Shown in pieces: positions 32,675 to 40,612 of a stretch of 64,000 nt of DNA. The notes under the pieces were generated by a model. It had not been told where the DNA came from and searched no databases. It saw only the letters and a program-made list of their open reading frames with translations. The number at the start of each line of letters is the position of its first letter. The first letter of the stretch is position 1. The DNA lies in contig LWTK01000094.1 of assembly GCA_003326205.1 (NCBI GenBank), positions 283,478 to 347,477 on the forward strand. The letters are read 5' to 3'. Source of the DNA: Nostoc sp. ATCC 43529 (GTDB lineage Bacteria; Cyanobacteriota; Cyanobacteriia; Cyanobacteriales; Nostocaceae). The translations under genes and the position numbers were made by a program.

Positions 32675-34147
32675 ATGCTTACCCAAGATAAAAAACAACG
32701 TAATTGGAAACCGATTATCAAAGCATTCGAGGCTGTACTGGGCAAAAATGGTGTAGTGCAACGCCGTGAAGAACTTATTACTTATGAATGCGATGGTTTA
32801 ACCGGCTATCGTCAACGTCCGGCTGTGGTGGTGTTACCGAGAACTACAGAACAAGTTGCCGAAGTTGTGAAAATATGCAACCAATACTCTATCCCCTTCA
32901 TAGCACGCGGTTCTGGCACCGGTTTATCTGGCGGCGCTTTGCCTTTAGAAGATTCGGTTTTAATTGTCACTTCTTTAATGCGGCAAATCCTCAGCATTGA
33001 TTTGGAAAATCAGCGCACAGTTGTGCAACCAGGGGTGATTAATAGTTGGGTAACACAAGCAGTTAGCGGTGCTGGTTTTTACTACGCTCCCGATCCTTCA
33101 AGTCAAATTATTTGCTCTATTGGCGGAAATATTGCGGAAAATTCTGGTGGGGTACATTGCCTTAAATATGGTGTGACTACTAACCACGTTTTAGGATTAA
33201 AAATTGTCACGCCGTTAGGGGAAATTGTTGACTTAGGCGGACAAATTCCAGAAATGCCTGGTTATGATTTAACGGGTGTTTTTGTTGGTTCTGAAGGTAC
33301 TTTAGGAATTGCTACAGAAATTACTTTACGAATTCTCAAAAGTGCAGAATCAATTTGTGTATTATTAGCAGATTTTACTAGTATTGAAGCTGCTGGGGCA
33401 ACTGTTTCTGATATCATCAGCGCCGGGATTATTCCTGGTGGGATGGAAATGATGGATAACTTTAGTATCAACGCCGTTGAAGATGTTGTAGCAACTAATT
33501 GTTATCCCCGCGATGCCACTGCTATTTTACTTATAGAAATTGATGGGTTAGAAGTTGAAGTTGCAGGCAATAAGCAGCGAGTTATAGAAATTTGTCAAAA
33601 GAATGGTGCGCGTAATGTGACTTCTGCTAGTGACCCAGAAACGCGATTGAAATTATGGAAGGGACGTAAAGCTGCTTTTGCTGCTGCTGGGCATTTAAGC
33701 CCAGATTATTATGTGCAAGACGGTGTGATTCCCCGGACTCAGTTACCTTATGTACTGCATGAAATTGAGATTTTAAGTCAACAATATGGTTATCGTGTTG
33801 CTAATGTGTTTCACGCTGGTGATGGCAATCTTCATCCACTAATTCTTTATGATAATTCTGTGGCTGGAGCATTAGAAAAAGTGGAAGAAATGGGAGGTAA
33901 AATTCTCAAACTTTGCGTCCAAGTCGGTGGTAGTATTTCTGGCGAACATGGCATTGGTGAAGAGAAAAAGTGCTATATGCCGCAAATGTTTACCCAAGTT
34001 GATTTAGAAACTATGCAATGGATAAGGCAAGTTTTTAACCCTCAAGGTTTAGCAAATCCTGAAAAGATATTCCCGACGCCACGAACTTGTGGGGAAGCCG
34101 CAAATGCATCGCCTATCAAGCAATTTGAAGGTGTGGAAAGATTTTAA
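32675..34147 (+). CDS. glcD: Glycolate oxidase/dehydrogenase subunit GlcD
   Basis: 490 residues of the FAD-linked oxidase family. The FAD-binding PCMH domain (about 30-225) has ARGSGTGLSGGALP and YAPDPSSQIICSIGGNIAENSGG. The C-terminal cap domain has VFHAGDGNLHPL and the closing GSISGEHGIGEEK. In the photorespiratory pathway it oxidises glycolate to glyoxylate, normally with GlcE and GlcF partners that are not in this window. In cyanobacteria GlcD1-type genes commonly stand alone. Start at ATG 32675. Confidence 0.92.
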   Translation: MLTQDKKQRNWKPIIKAFEAVLGKNGVVQRREELITYECDGLTGYRQRPAVVVLPRTTEQVAEVVKICNQYSIPFIARGSGTGLSGGALPLEDSVLIVTSLMRQILSIDLENQRTVVQPGVINSWVTQAVSGAGFYYAPDPSSQIICSIGGNIAENSGGVHCLKYGVTTNHVLGLKIVTPLGEIVDLGGQIPEMPGYDLTGVFVGSEGTLGIATEITLRILKSAESICVLLADFTSIEAAGATVSDIISAGIIPGGMEMMDNFSINAVEDVVATNCYPRDATAILLIEIDGLEVEVAGNKQRVIEICQKNGARNVTSASDPETRLKLWKGRKAAFAAAGHLSPDYYVQDGVIPRTQLPYVLHEIEILSQQYGYRVANVFHAGDGNLHPLILYDNSVAGALEKVEEMGGKILKLCVQVGGSISGEHGIGEEKKCYMPQMFTQVDLETMQWIRQVFNPQGLANPEKIFPTPRTCGEAANASPIKQFEGVERF

Positions 34148-34225
34148 GAAAACAGCGATGGAGGAGATAAAGAGTTTATAAAGCTCAGGGTTTTCACTGA
34201 ATGTAAAAAGTCATATAAAAGTATA

Positions 34226-34260
34226 GCGTTGGATGGCGATCGCCACCCAACGCATTTTAT
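34226..34260 (+). terminator. Hairpin terminator after glcD
   Basis: GCGTTGG and CCAACGC enclose a self-complementary GGCGATCGCC (a HIP1 site in the stem), followed by ATTTTATT. Placed 79 bases after the glcD stop. Confidence 0.6.
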
Positions 34261-34473
34261 TAAGGTATCAAAAAGACATACAAAAAGCTTGTATTTTCCC
34301 GGATGCACGAGTAGGATTATACGTAAGTAATTTGGCATAGTTAATTTCTTACACAACATCATTGTGAATGGATCGATTCGATAGCCGAGCTTTTTCATCA
34401 AAACTCGGTAAAGCTTCTATGCGTAATAGCAAATTGCTGAGTTATAAACCATACAAAATGAAAGGATAACAGG

Positions 34474-34992
34474 ATGCGTCTGAGAAAGCTAGTCAGCTAT
34501 GGCATTTTTGTGCTGGTAATTGTTATCAGCTGCGGTCTAACGACAGTTGCCGGTGGTTTTGACATTCCACCCCCACCTCAGAAAGTTGAGTTTGCCCAAC
34601 GTACAAGCGATCTCATGCTCGCCACGTTGTTCGCCGCGCTGACACAGGAGTTCAACGAAACCACGCCACAGAATGTAGAGGAGGGCAAGGACTCGATCTC
34701 GCTGATATTTAACGATAAGAATAAGGATATGCGGCTGGTGGGCACATTGCAGCCGCTCGAAGAAAGCGATCGCCCCCGCGACGCCTTTGAGCGTCAGGCA
34801 CATTCGCTAGCGTTGGCAGGGGGGCAGGCATACACATCGGTCGAACGTTTGGACGGCGATTGGTACTATCGACGCTCAATTCCTCTCAGCAATTTTAGGG
34901 CGGAGTGTGCGCTCTGCCACACCAATTTTGCACCTGGTCCCACGAATGACTGGGTAGGTGCGCTCATGCTCAGAGTGCCCATCAAGAGGTAA
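34474..34992 (+). CDS. Tll0287-like (DUF3365) c-type haem protein
   Basis: 172 residues. A signal/anchor (LVSYGIFVLVIVISCGLTTVAG) is followed by a Tll0287-like domain ending in CALCHTNF, a single covalent haem site (CxxCH). Family members are small periplasmic or lumenal haem sensors or electron carriers. AAAGGAT nine bases before the ATG supports the start. The base composition of the centre (CGCCACG..., GGGCACATTGC...) looks richer in G+C than its neighbours, possibly from transfer. Nothing nearby reveals the electron partner. Confidence 0.82.
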   Translation: MRLRKLVSYGIFVLVIVISCGLTTVAGGFDIPPPPQKVEFAQRTSDLMLATLFAALTQEFNETTPQNVEEGKDSISLIFNDKNKDMRLVGTLQPLEESDRPRDAFERQAHSLALAGGQAYTSVERLDGDWYYRRSIPLSNFRAECALCHTNFAPGPTNDWVGALMLRVPIKR

Positions 34993-35198
34993 GCAACTGA
35001 CAAAAAAATAAAATATGTAGAGGGTAGGAGTCAGTGCTGGCGATCGCAACATTAACTCCTTTTTTTGTAGTAAATTTAACTATGTCTGATTGCAACTTTT
35101 AGGGAATTAAATCATCATTTATTCACATATTCCGGAGAATTAGAATTTAATTTCGTAGTTATATATAATATTGCGATCGCATTCGATAACGCTGACAA

Positions 35199-36401
35199 AT
35201 GAATCAGGTTGCACGCCGTTTTTTTTCTTACTTTTTGTGTTTGGGATTAGTAATCACCATAACAGTTTTTTCACACTCTTCAGGTCTAGTTTATCCTCAA
35301 AAAACAAGTCCTTTAAGTACAGAAATTCGCGGTGTTTGGCTGACTAATGTTGCTAGCGGTGTACTATTTGTACCTTGGGGTATTAATCGCGCTCTCAATC
35401 AATTATCAGCTCTCAACTTTAATACAATTTATCCTGTAGTTTGGAACCGAGGGCATACTTTCTATCAGAGTGCTGTAGCTAAAATGACCACAGGATCAGA
35501 TACTCAACCTTTAGTCAAGTTTATGCATGGCGGACAAGATGTTTTAACAAAAATAGTCAGACTTGCTAAAAATAAAGATTTGAGAGTGATTCCCTGGTTT
35601 GAATATGGATTTATGACACCCCATTATTCAGAATTAGCAAGGCGTTATCCTGACTGGTTGACAATTGGGCGAGAAGGTATAAACTCTGTTCAAGATACTC
35701 CACCTGAAGAAATCGATAATGGCTTACTAAATAAGCAAGCTTGGTTAAATCCTTTACATCCACAAGTGCAAGAATTTATCCAAGGGTTAATTGTGGAAGT
35801 AGTCAAAAATTACGATGTTGATGGTATTCAAGTTGACGATCACTTTGGGATGCCTGTACAGTTTGGTTACGATCCCTTCACTATAGAACTTTATCAACAA
35901 GAACATCAAGGCAAAAATCCCCCAAACGATCCTTTCAACTCAGAATGGATGCGTTGGCGAGCAGACAAAATTACTGATTTCATGGCAGAAATCTATCAAG
36001 CTGTTAAGGCAGTGAACCCGAAAGCTAAAATATCTTTATCTCCCAACTACCAAGCTTTTGCCTATAAATACTATTTGCAAGACTGGGAAAATTGGGTCAA
36101 AAAAGGCTTAGTTGATGAGTTAATTTTGCAGGTATATCGAAGTGACAAAAACTCTTTTATCGCTCAACTCGAACAACCATCTGTAAAACTGGCTCAAACT
36201 TTAATTCCGGTTGGAATTGGTATATTATCTGGAACGGTGCATAATCCAGTAAAAATGCCCCAAATTAAAGCACAGGTGCAAGCAGTACGCGATCGCAATT
36301 TTGACGGCATCTCCTTTTTTTACTGGGAGAGTCTATGGGGTTACATCGTACCCGAATCACCCCAACAGCGACGCAAAGCTTTTCTTGACATGTTTAATTA
36401 A
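35199..36401 (+). CDS. GHL10-type glycoside hydrolase-like protein (DUF187)
   Basis: 400 residues. An N-terminal signal (FFSYFLCLGLVITITVFS) is followed by a TIM-barrel of the GHL10 family: EIRGVWLTNVASGVLF, FNTIYPVVWNRGHTFY, RVIPWFEYGF, then GIQVDDHFGMP with the catalytic-site acidic pair, and a final DGISFFYWESLWGY. The family acts on cell-wall or extracellular glycans; the substrate of this member is not known. Exported. It may run on into the membrane protein at 36583, although a repeat block separates them. Confidence 0.88.
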   Translation: MNQVARRFFSYFLCLGLVITITVFSHSSGLVYPQKTSPLSTEIRGVWLTNVASGVLFVPWGINRALNQLSALNFNTIYPVVWNRGHTFYQSAVAKMTTGSDTQPLVKFMHGGQDVLTKIVRLAKNKDLRVIPWFEYGFMTPHYSELARRYPDWLTIGREGINSVQDTPPEEIDNGLLNKQAWLNPLHPQVQEFIQGLIVEVVKNYDVDGIQVDDHFGMPVQFGYDPFTIELYQQEHQGKNPPNDPFNSEWMRWRADKITDFMAEIYQAVKAVNPKAKISLSPNYQAFAYKYYLQDWENWVKKGLVDELILQVYRSDKNSFIAQLEQPSVKLAQTLIPVGIGILSGTVHNPVKMPQIKAQVQAVRDRNFDGISFFYWESLWGYIVPESPQQRRKAFLDMFN

Positions 36402-36436
36402 AACAAAAGGATTGGGCATGGGGCATTGGAAAAGAG

Positions 36437-36570
36437 GAGGCAGAAGGCAGAAGGCAGGAGGTAGGAGGCAGGCAGGAGGCAGAAGCCAGGAGGCAGAAGG
36501 CAGGAGGCAGAAGTTCTTAAATGCGTGAATTTTGAATTTTGAATTTTGAATTTTGAATTGATTTGTCTCC
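36437..36570. repeat. STRR array plus family G repeat
   Basis: GGCAGGA/GGCAGAA units (36440-36512), then TTCTTAAATGCGTGAATTTTG and four AATTTTG units to ATTTGTCTCC. The same order is seen in the copy at 56365 and, inverted, at 18204. Confidence 0.8.
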
Positions 36571-36582
36571 CCACTCCTTTTC

Positions 36583-37152
36583 ATGCCATTAGTACCTAAA
36601 AATATTAAATCTAGCTTTACTTTTCTCTGGACTTTAGCTACTTTTAGCGGTTTTTTGCTGAGTTTGTTGTTAATTGAAATTGGTGAAAAGCCTGATATTG
36701 GAGTATTAGAAGCTGCTATCGGTGGATTTGCGATCGCACTTCCTCAAGGTTTTCTTCTCAAGCAACCTATAGTTTGTATCAAGTGGATTTTGTCAAGTCT
36801 CTTGGGTTGGAGTCTCATCACTGCCATCGGTATTGGCGGCTTGGGTTGGTTTGTATTTAACACTCAATTTCTGCCTTTGAGAATTCTCTATGGGGCAATT
36901 TATGGAGGACTCGGCGGCTTAGGAATTGGTTTAACACAATGGTTAGCAATTTCCCAACCCCCCTCTGTGGCATGGCGATGGATATTTGTCTCTTCAGCAA
37001 GTTGGGCGATTGCCATTCCTTGCGGTTCTGCTGTCGGGATTGTTTTACGCCGCTTGACTCACCTATTCTTAGGTGAAGTTATCGGATTAGCTATTACTTG
37101 GCTGCTGGTTGGTATGCTGACTGGAATCAATGCTCATAAATTGCGATCGTGA
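36583..37152 (+). CDS. Multi-pass membrane protein of unknown function
   Basis: 189 residues with about five hydrophobic helices: FLWTLATFSGFLLSLLLIEI, GVLEAAIGGFAIALPQGFLL, WILSSLLGWSLITAIGIGGL, ILYGAIYGGLGGLGIGLTQW and GEVIGLAITWLLVGMLTGIN. It has Trp and Gly repeats (QGFLL / TQWL) of a kind common in unannotated cyanobacterial membrane proteins. No motif of known function. ATG 36583 directly follows the repeat block, with no clear ribosome-binding site. Confidence 0.7.
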   Translation: MPLVPKNIKSSFTFLWTLATFSGFLLSLLLIEIGEKPDIGVLEAAIGGFAIALPQGFLLKQPIVCIKWILSSLLGWSLITAIGIGGLGWFVFNTQFLPLRILYGAIYGGLGGLGIGLTQWLAISQPPSVAWRWIFVSSASWAIAIPCGSAVGIVLRRLTHLFLGEVIGLAITWLLVGMLTGINAHKLRS

Positions 37153-37752
37153 ATCATGGATTGGGCATGGGGGAGCCACTGACGGGTACGCAGGGGTCTC
37201 CCCAAGTGGAGGAGGCAGTGCGGTCTTGGGGGTTTCCCCCATGAGCAACTGCCGTCAAGTGGCGTCATTGGGCATTGGTGTCAACTTAAGCTCAAACGCT
37301 TATCCGACATACGTTTTACCCCACCCCGGTTTTGTCTAAAGCCAAAACCGGGGTGGGGTAACGCGGGTCGTGATAGGGAATGAGTGAATTCATGCATCAC
37401 GTCTCGACAAAGGTTTCACGTTAAGTTGACACCAATGCCTAATATTAAGAATTATTAATTAAATTGATAAAACTTGATAACTGTACCTAAGTATGTGCAA
37501 CAATTCTGAAAAACTGTTCAAAATCAGCAATTTTTTCTCACCTGCAAATGCATTTTCGCCTTTAAAAGCAGGATTTGTTAAGCTGACTCCTATTAGCTTT
37601 CCCAAATTTCCGATCGCGAAGTAAAGAAAGATCCAAATTTCCATGAGCAACGGCTGACAACACTTTGCCTGAGGCGCCCAACTGCATCTACTACAACCAT
37701 AACTACAAGAGAGCGCCGAGAAGAGTCAGTAATACCAGACAGGGACTCTCGC
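37153..37752. other. 600-bp gene-free region with MITE-like element
   Basis: Bases 37160-37265 are a GC-rich dispersed repeat (GGGTTTCCCCCATG and similar short inverted pieces). Bases 37273-37437 are a family C element. The remaining 300 bases are the leader of the photoreceptor-like kinase. Small frames on the minus strand here are not convincing genes. Confidence 0.65.
37273..37437. repeat. MITE-like element, family C (copy 1)
   Basis: 165 bp bounded by CATTGGTGTCAACTTAA and its exact inverse TTAAGTTGACACCAATG. The interior holds a strong hairpin (CCCCACCCCGGTTTT / AAAACCGGGGTGGGG). No flanking duplication recognised. Confidence 0.85.
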
Positions 37753-40002
37753 ATGAATATAAATCCGACTGAATCAACCATAGAACTGACACAATTACCA
37801 CCTCCTCAGGTTCTCTTCGCCACAGAAGTAGATAAAAAAAGTAGCAGCGAGCAGTTTCTACTGAGTATGTACGATTCTGTGCAGGCATCAATATTTGTAG
37901 TGGATGTTCTAGAGGATGGAGATTTTCGATATGTAGCACTAAATCCCACTCACGAGCGTTGGATAGGCATAACTTCAGACGACCTGCGGGGCAAAAAACC
38001 AGAGGATATTCTCTCACCCATTGATGCTGCTAGAGTACGTCAGCGTTACAGTGACTGCGTATTATTTGGGAAAACTATTTCCTACAAACAATGTTTGCAA
38101 TTCCAGGGAATTCCGACTTGGTGGAGTACGACTCTGACTCCATTACGAGATGCTAATTCCAGGATTTATCGATTAATTGGTACTAGCACTAATATTACTT
38201 CTGTTAAGGAAGCAGAACAAGCAGTTGAACTCCAGGGACAACGGGAGCAACTCATAGAAGCCATCGCCTCCAGGATTCACCAATCTGTAGAATTAGAGAC
38301 AATTCTCCATCAGACAACACAAGAACTGCGGCAGTTTTTAAAGAGCGATCGCGTGCTAATTTATCGCTTTGGTGCTGATAGTAGCGGAGTTGTGATTGCC
38401 GAATCAACTGTGGCTAATAGCGATCCGCTGTTAGGAAAAAATATCGCCGATCCCTGCTTTGGTAGTCAATATCAACAACACTATAGCCAGGGTTACACTC
38501 AAGTTATTGAAGATATTCATACAGCGGGGTTACACCCTTGCCATATAGACTTCCTGGCATCTTTGCACGTAAGAGCAAATTTAGTGGTACCAATTTTTTT
38601 GAAGCAAGATGTGTGGGGACTATTAATTGCTCAGCATTGCCATCAGCCGCGTCAATGGCAAGAAATGGAAACTAAGTTGCTCAAACAGCTGGCAACTCAA
38701 ATCGGCATTGCTATTCAACAGTCAGAACTTCATCAGCAACTCAACGATTTCAAAATCAAAATCGAGTTGCACAAACAAAAACACATCAATCAGCTGCAAC
38801 AAGTACGAAACTTTCAAGCCTTGGTGCGGCAAATGACGGAGCAAATCCGAGATAGTGTCGATGAAAGTCAGGTGTTGCAGACAGTTACACAGGAATTAGT
38901 ACACTTACTCAACCTTGACCGTTGCCAAATCGAACTTTATAGCACCTGTCAAACCCAGGTACATATTACTTACGAGTACACTACGACTTTACCCAAGTGT
39001 TTAGGATTGGCCAAAGAAATTGCAGAACGTCCCGAAGTTTATCAACCACTTTTGCAAAAACAACCTTTGCAATTTTTGGAAATTGTACCTGGATGGCGAC
39101 CAAAATTATTGGTTGTTGCTCAGATGGCTTGTCCAATTTTCGATACTCAAGGAATTTTGGGAAATATTTGGTTGACAAGACCAACACAAGAGTCCTTTGA
39201 TGAATTTGAAGTTGGGCTAGTGCAGCAGATAGCAAATGAATGTGCGATCGCTATTCGCCAAGGGCAACTTTACCAAAAAACCCAAGCACAAGTAAAAGAA
39301 TTAGAAAAACACGAACGGCTAAAAAATGAATTTCTGAGAACCCTCTCTCAAGAACTGCGGACACCAATAACCAGCATCAGCCTCGCAGCTCAAACTCTCG
39401 AAAGTGTGCTTGCACCAGAAGAAATATTAAATATCGAAATAGTTCCGCAGCTTTTACAGATATTGCATAACGAATGTGCGCGAGAGAGCAAGTTAATTAA
39501 CGACTTACTCACACTCACATCTCTAGAAGCCGAACCAAATCCCGCAACTTTGATTCCCATTGACTTACAAAGCTGGCTTCACCCCATCATTGAGACCTTT
39601 CGAGATGTTACCAACTGCCAGCGCCAGCAGTTAAACCTAAGTATAGATCGCACACTTCCACTTTTAGAAACAGACATCACAGACCTAGAACGGATTGTTA
39701 CCGAACTGCTCAACCATGCCTGTAAATACACCCCAGCAGGAGAATCCATCACAGTTTCGGCTGAAGCGACAGGCAACGCAATAGAACTTAAAATTACCAA
39801 TTCTGGAATTGAGCTTAGCAGCAACGAACTGTCACGAATTTTTGAACCTTTTTATCACCTTTCCAAACACGATCCTTGGAAACATAACGGCACCGGACTC
39901 GAATTAGCGTTAGTGCAGAAAATGGTCAGACATTTAGGCGGTTCAATTTGTGTAGAAAGTGCAGCCGATCAAACTACCTTCACCGTCAAATTTCCCCTTT
40001 AA
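37753..40002 (+). CDS. PAS-GAF-GAF histidine-kinase-like photoreceptor with degenerate catalytic boxes
   Basis: 749 residues: PAS (about 36-150), GAF1 (175-325), GAF2 (360-510), dimerisation helix and ATPase-like domain (515-749). GAF1 reads like a cyanobacteriochrome domain: IADPCFG, then AGLHPCHIDFLASLHVRANL with Cys263-His264 at the canonical bilin site, then VWGLLIAQHC. A covalently bound phycocyanobilin is therefore expected. The kinase part has lost its key residues. The H-box reads SQELRTP (Gln533 in place of the phospho-accepting His). The N-box reads LLNHACKYT (His655 in place of the Mg-binding Asn). G1 reads NSGIEL (Asn683 for Asp) and G2 reads GTGLELAL (Glu717 for Gly). Autophosphorylation looks impossible. 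No adjacent regulator. Confidence 0.85.
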   Translation: MNINPTESTIELTQLPPPQVLFATEVDKKSSSEQFLLSMYDSVQASIFVVDVLEDGDFRYVALNPTHERWIGITSDDLRGKKPEDILSPIDAARVRQRYSDCVLFGKTISYKQCLQFQGIPTWWSTTLTPLRDANSRIYRLIGTSTNITSVKEAEQAVELQGQREQLIEAIASRIHQSVELETILHQTTQELRQFLKSDRVLIYRFGADSSGVVIAESTVANSDPLLGKNIADPCFGSQYQQHYSQGYTQVIEDIHTAGLHPCHIDFLASLHVRANLVVPIFLKQDVWGLLIAQHCHQPRQWQEMETKLLKQLATQIGIAIQQSELHQQLNDFKIKIELHKQKHINQLQQVRNFQALVRQMTEQIRDSVDESQVLQTVTQELVHLLNLDRCQIELYSTCQTQVHITYEYTTTLPKCLGLAKEIAERPEVYQPLLQKQPLQFLEIVPGWRPKLLVVAQMACPIFDTQGILGNIWLTRPTQESFDEFEVGLVQQIANECAIAIRQGQLYQKTQAQVKELEKHERLKNEFLRTLSQELRTPITSISLAAQTLESVLAPEEILNIEIVPQLLQILHNECARESKLINDLLTLTSLEAEPNPATLIPIDLQSWLHPIIETFRDVTNCQRQQLNLSIDRTLPLLETDITDLERIVTELLNHACKYTPAGESITVSAEATGNAIELKITNSGIELSSNELSRIFEPFYHLSKHDPWKHNGTGLELALVQKMVRHLGGSICVESAADQTTFTVKFPL

Positions 40003-40065
40003 CTCGTTTTTTGGGCTGTTGCACTGGCAAAATTATGATAAGTTTGCTATGATCGTCATCTGTGT

Positions 40066-40137
40066 GGGTGACTAGCTCAACGGTAGAGCATCGGACTCTT
40101 AATCCGCTGGTTCTGAGTTCGAATCTCAGGTCACCCA
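40066..40137 (+). tRNA. tRNA-Lys (CTT)
   Basis: A 72-base cloverleaf. The acceptor stem GGGTGAC pairs exactly with GTCACCC, discriminator A; CCA is not encoded. D-arm GCTCAACGGTAGAGC, anticodon loop CTCTTAA giving anticodon CTT, T-arm CTGAGTTCGAATCTCAG. It lies alone between the kinase-like gene and the repeat block. Reads AAG lysine codons. Confidence 0.96.
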
Positions 40138-40381
40138 CTTTTTGAGTATTTTAAGTTATCGATGAAGGCAGGAGTTAGGGGGCAGGAGGCAGGAGGAAAA
40201 CTGACCCCTCACTCCTGCTGTGAACGGATGTTCAAGGGTCTAAGACCCCCACCTGACAAAAGTGAGCGTGGCTATTGTTCAGGAGGGCTCAGAATCCCTT
40301 TGTAAACAAAACCTCCTGCCTCCTTCAATACAGTAAATTAATTTTTACTTATAGCGATTCTCATTTGAATCAGGTACATGG

Positions 40382-40612
40382 GTAGGGGCGCACAGCTGTC
40401 ATTGGTGTCAACTTAAGCCCAAAGCTATATCGGACAAGCGTTTTGCCAATTCCTCACGCCCTCATCCCCTAACCCCTTCTCCCACAGGAGAAGGGGAATT
40501 TAATTTCTGGCTCCCCTCTCCCAAAGGGAGAGGGGCTGGGGGTGAGGGCAAAACCTTTCCACAAAGCGGGTTTCACGTTAAGTTGACACCAATGCACAGC
40601 TGTGCGCCCCTA
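40382..40612. repeat. 28-bp palindrome split by a MITE-like insertion
   Basis: Left half GTAGGGGCGCACAGCTGT (40382-40399), right half CACAGCTGTGCGCCCCTAC (40595-40613). Removing 40400-40594 and one copy of CACAGCTGT restores a perfect 28-bp palindrome. Confidence 0.9.
40400..40594. mobile_element. MITE-like element, family C (copy 2) with 9-bp target duplication
   Basis: 195 bp, perfect 17-bp terminal inverted repeats (CATTGGTGTCAACTTAA), flanked on both sides by CACAGCTGT. The interior has a hairpin of the CCCTCTCCC/GGGAGAGGGG type and no reading frame. The 9-bp duplication proves transposition. The transposase must be supplied from elsewhere. Confidence 0.92.

Larger units (their letters stand above)
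40138..40612. other. Gene-free region with nested repeat elements
   Basis: GGCAGGAGG units near 40165-40196 are followed by a short GC-rich stretch. A palindrome is then split by a 195-bp family C element at 40400-40594. No coding sequence. Confidence 0.75.

Noticed and set aside
37459..38017. Minus-strand frames around the start of the photoreceptor-like kinase
   Set aside because: Overlap the strong plus-strand gene or its leader and show no homology by eye.
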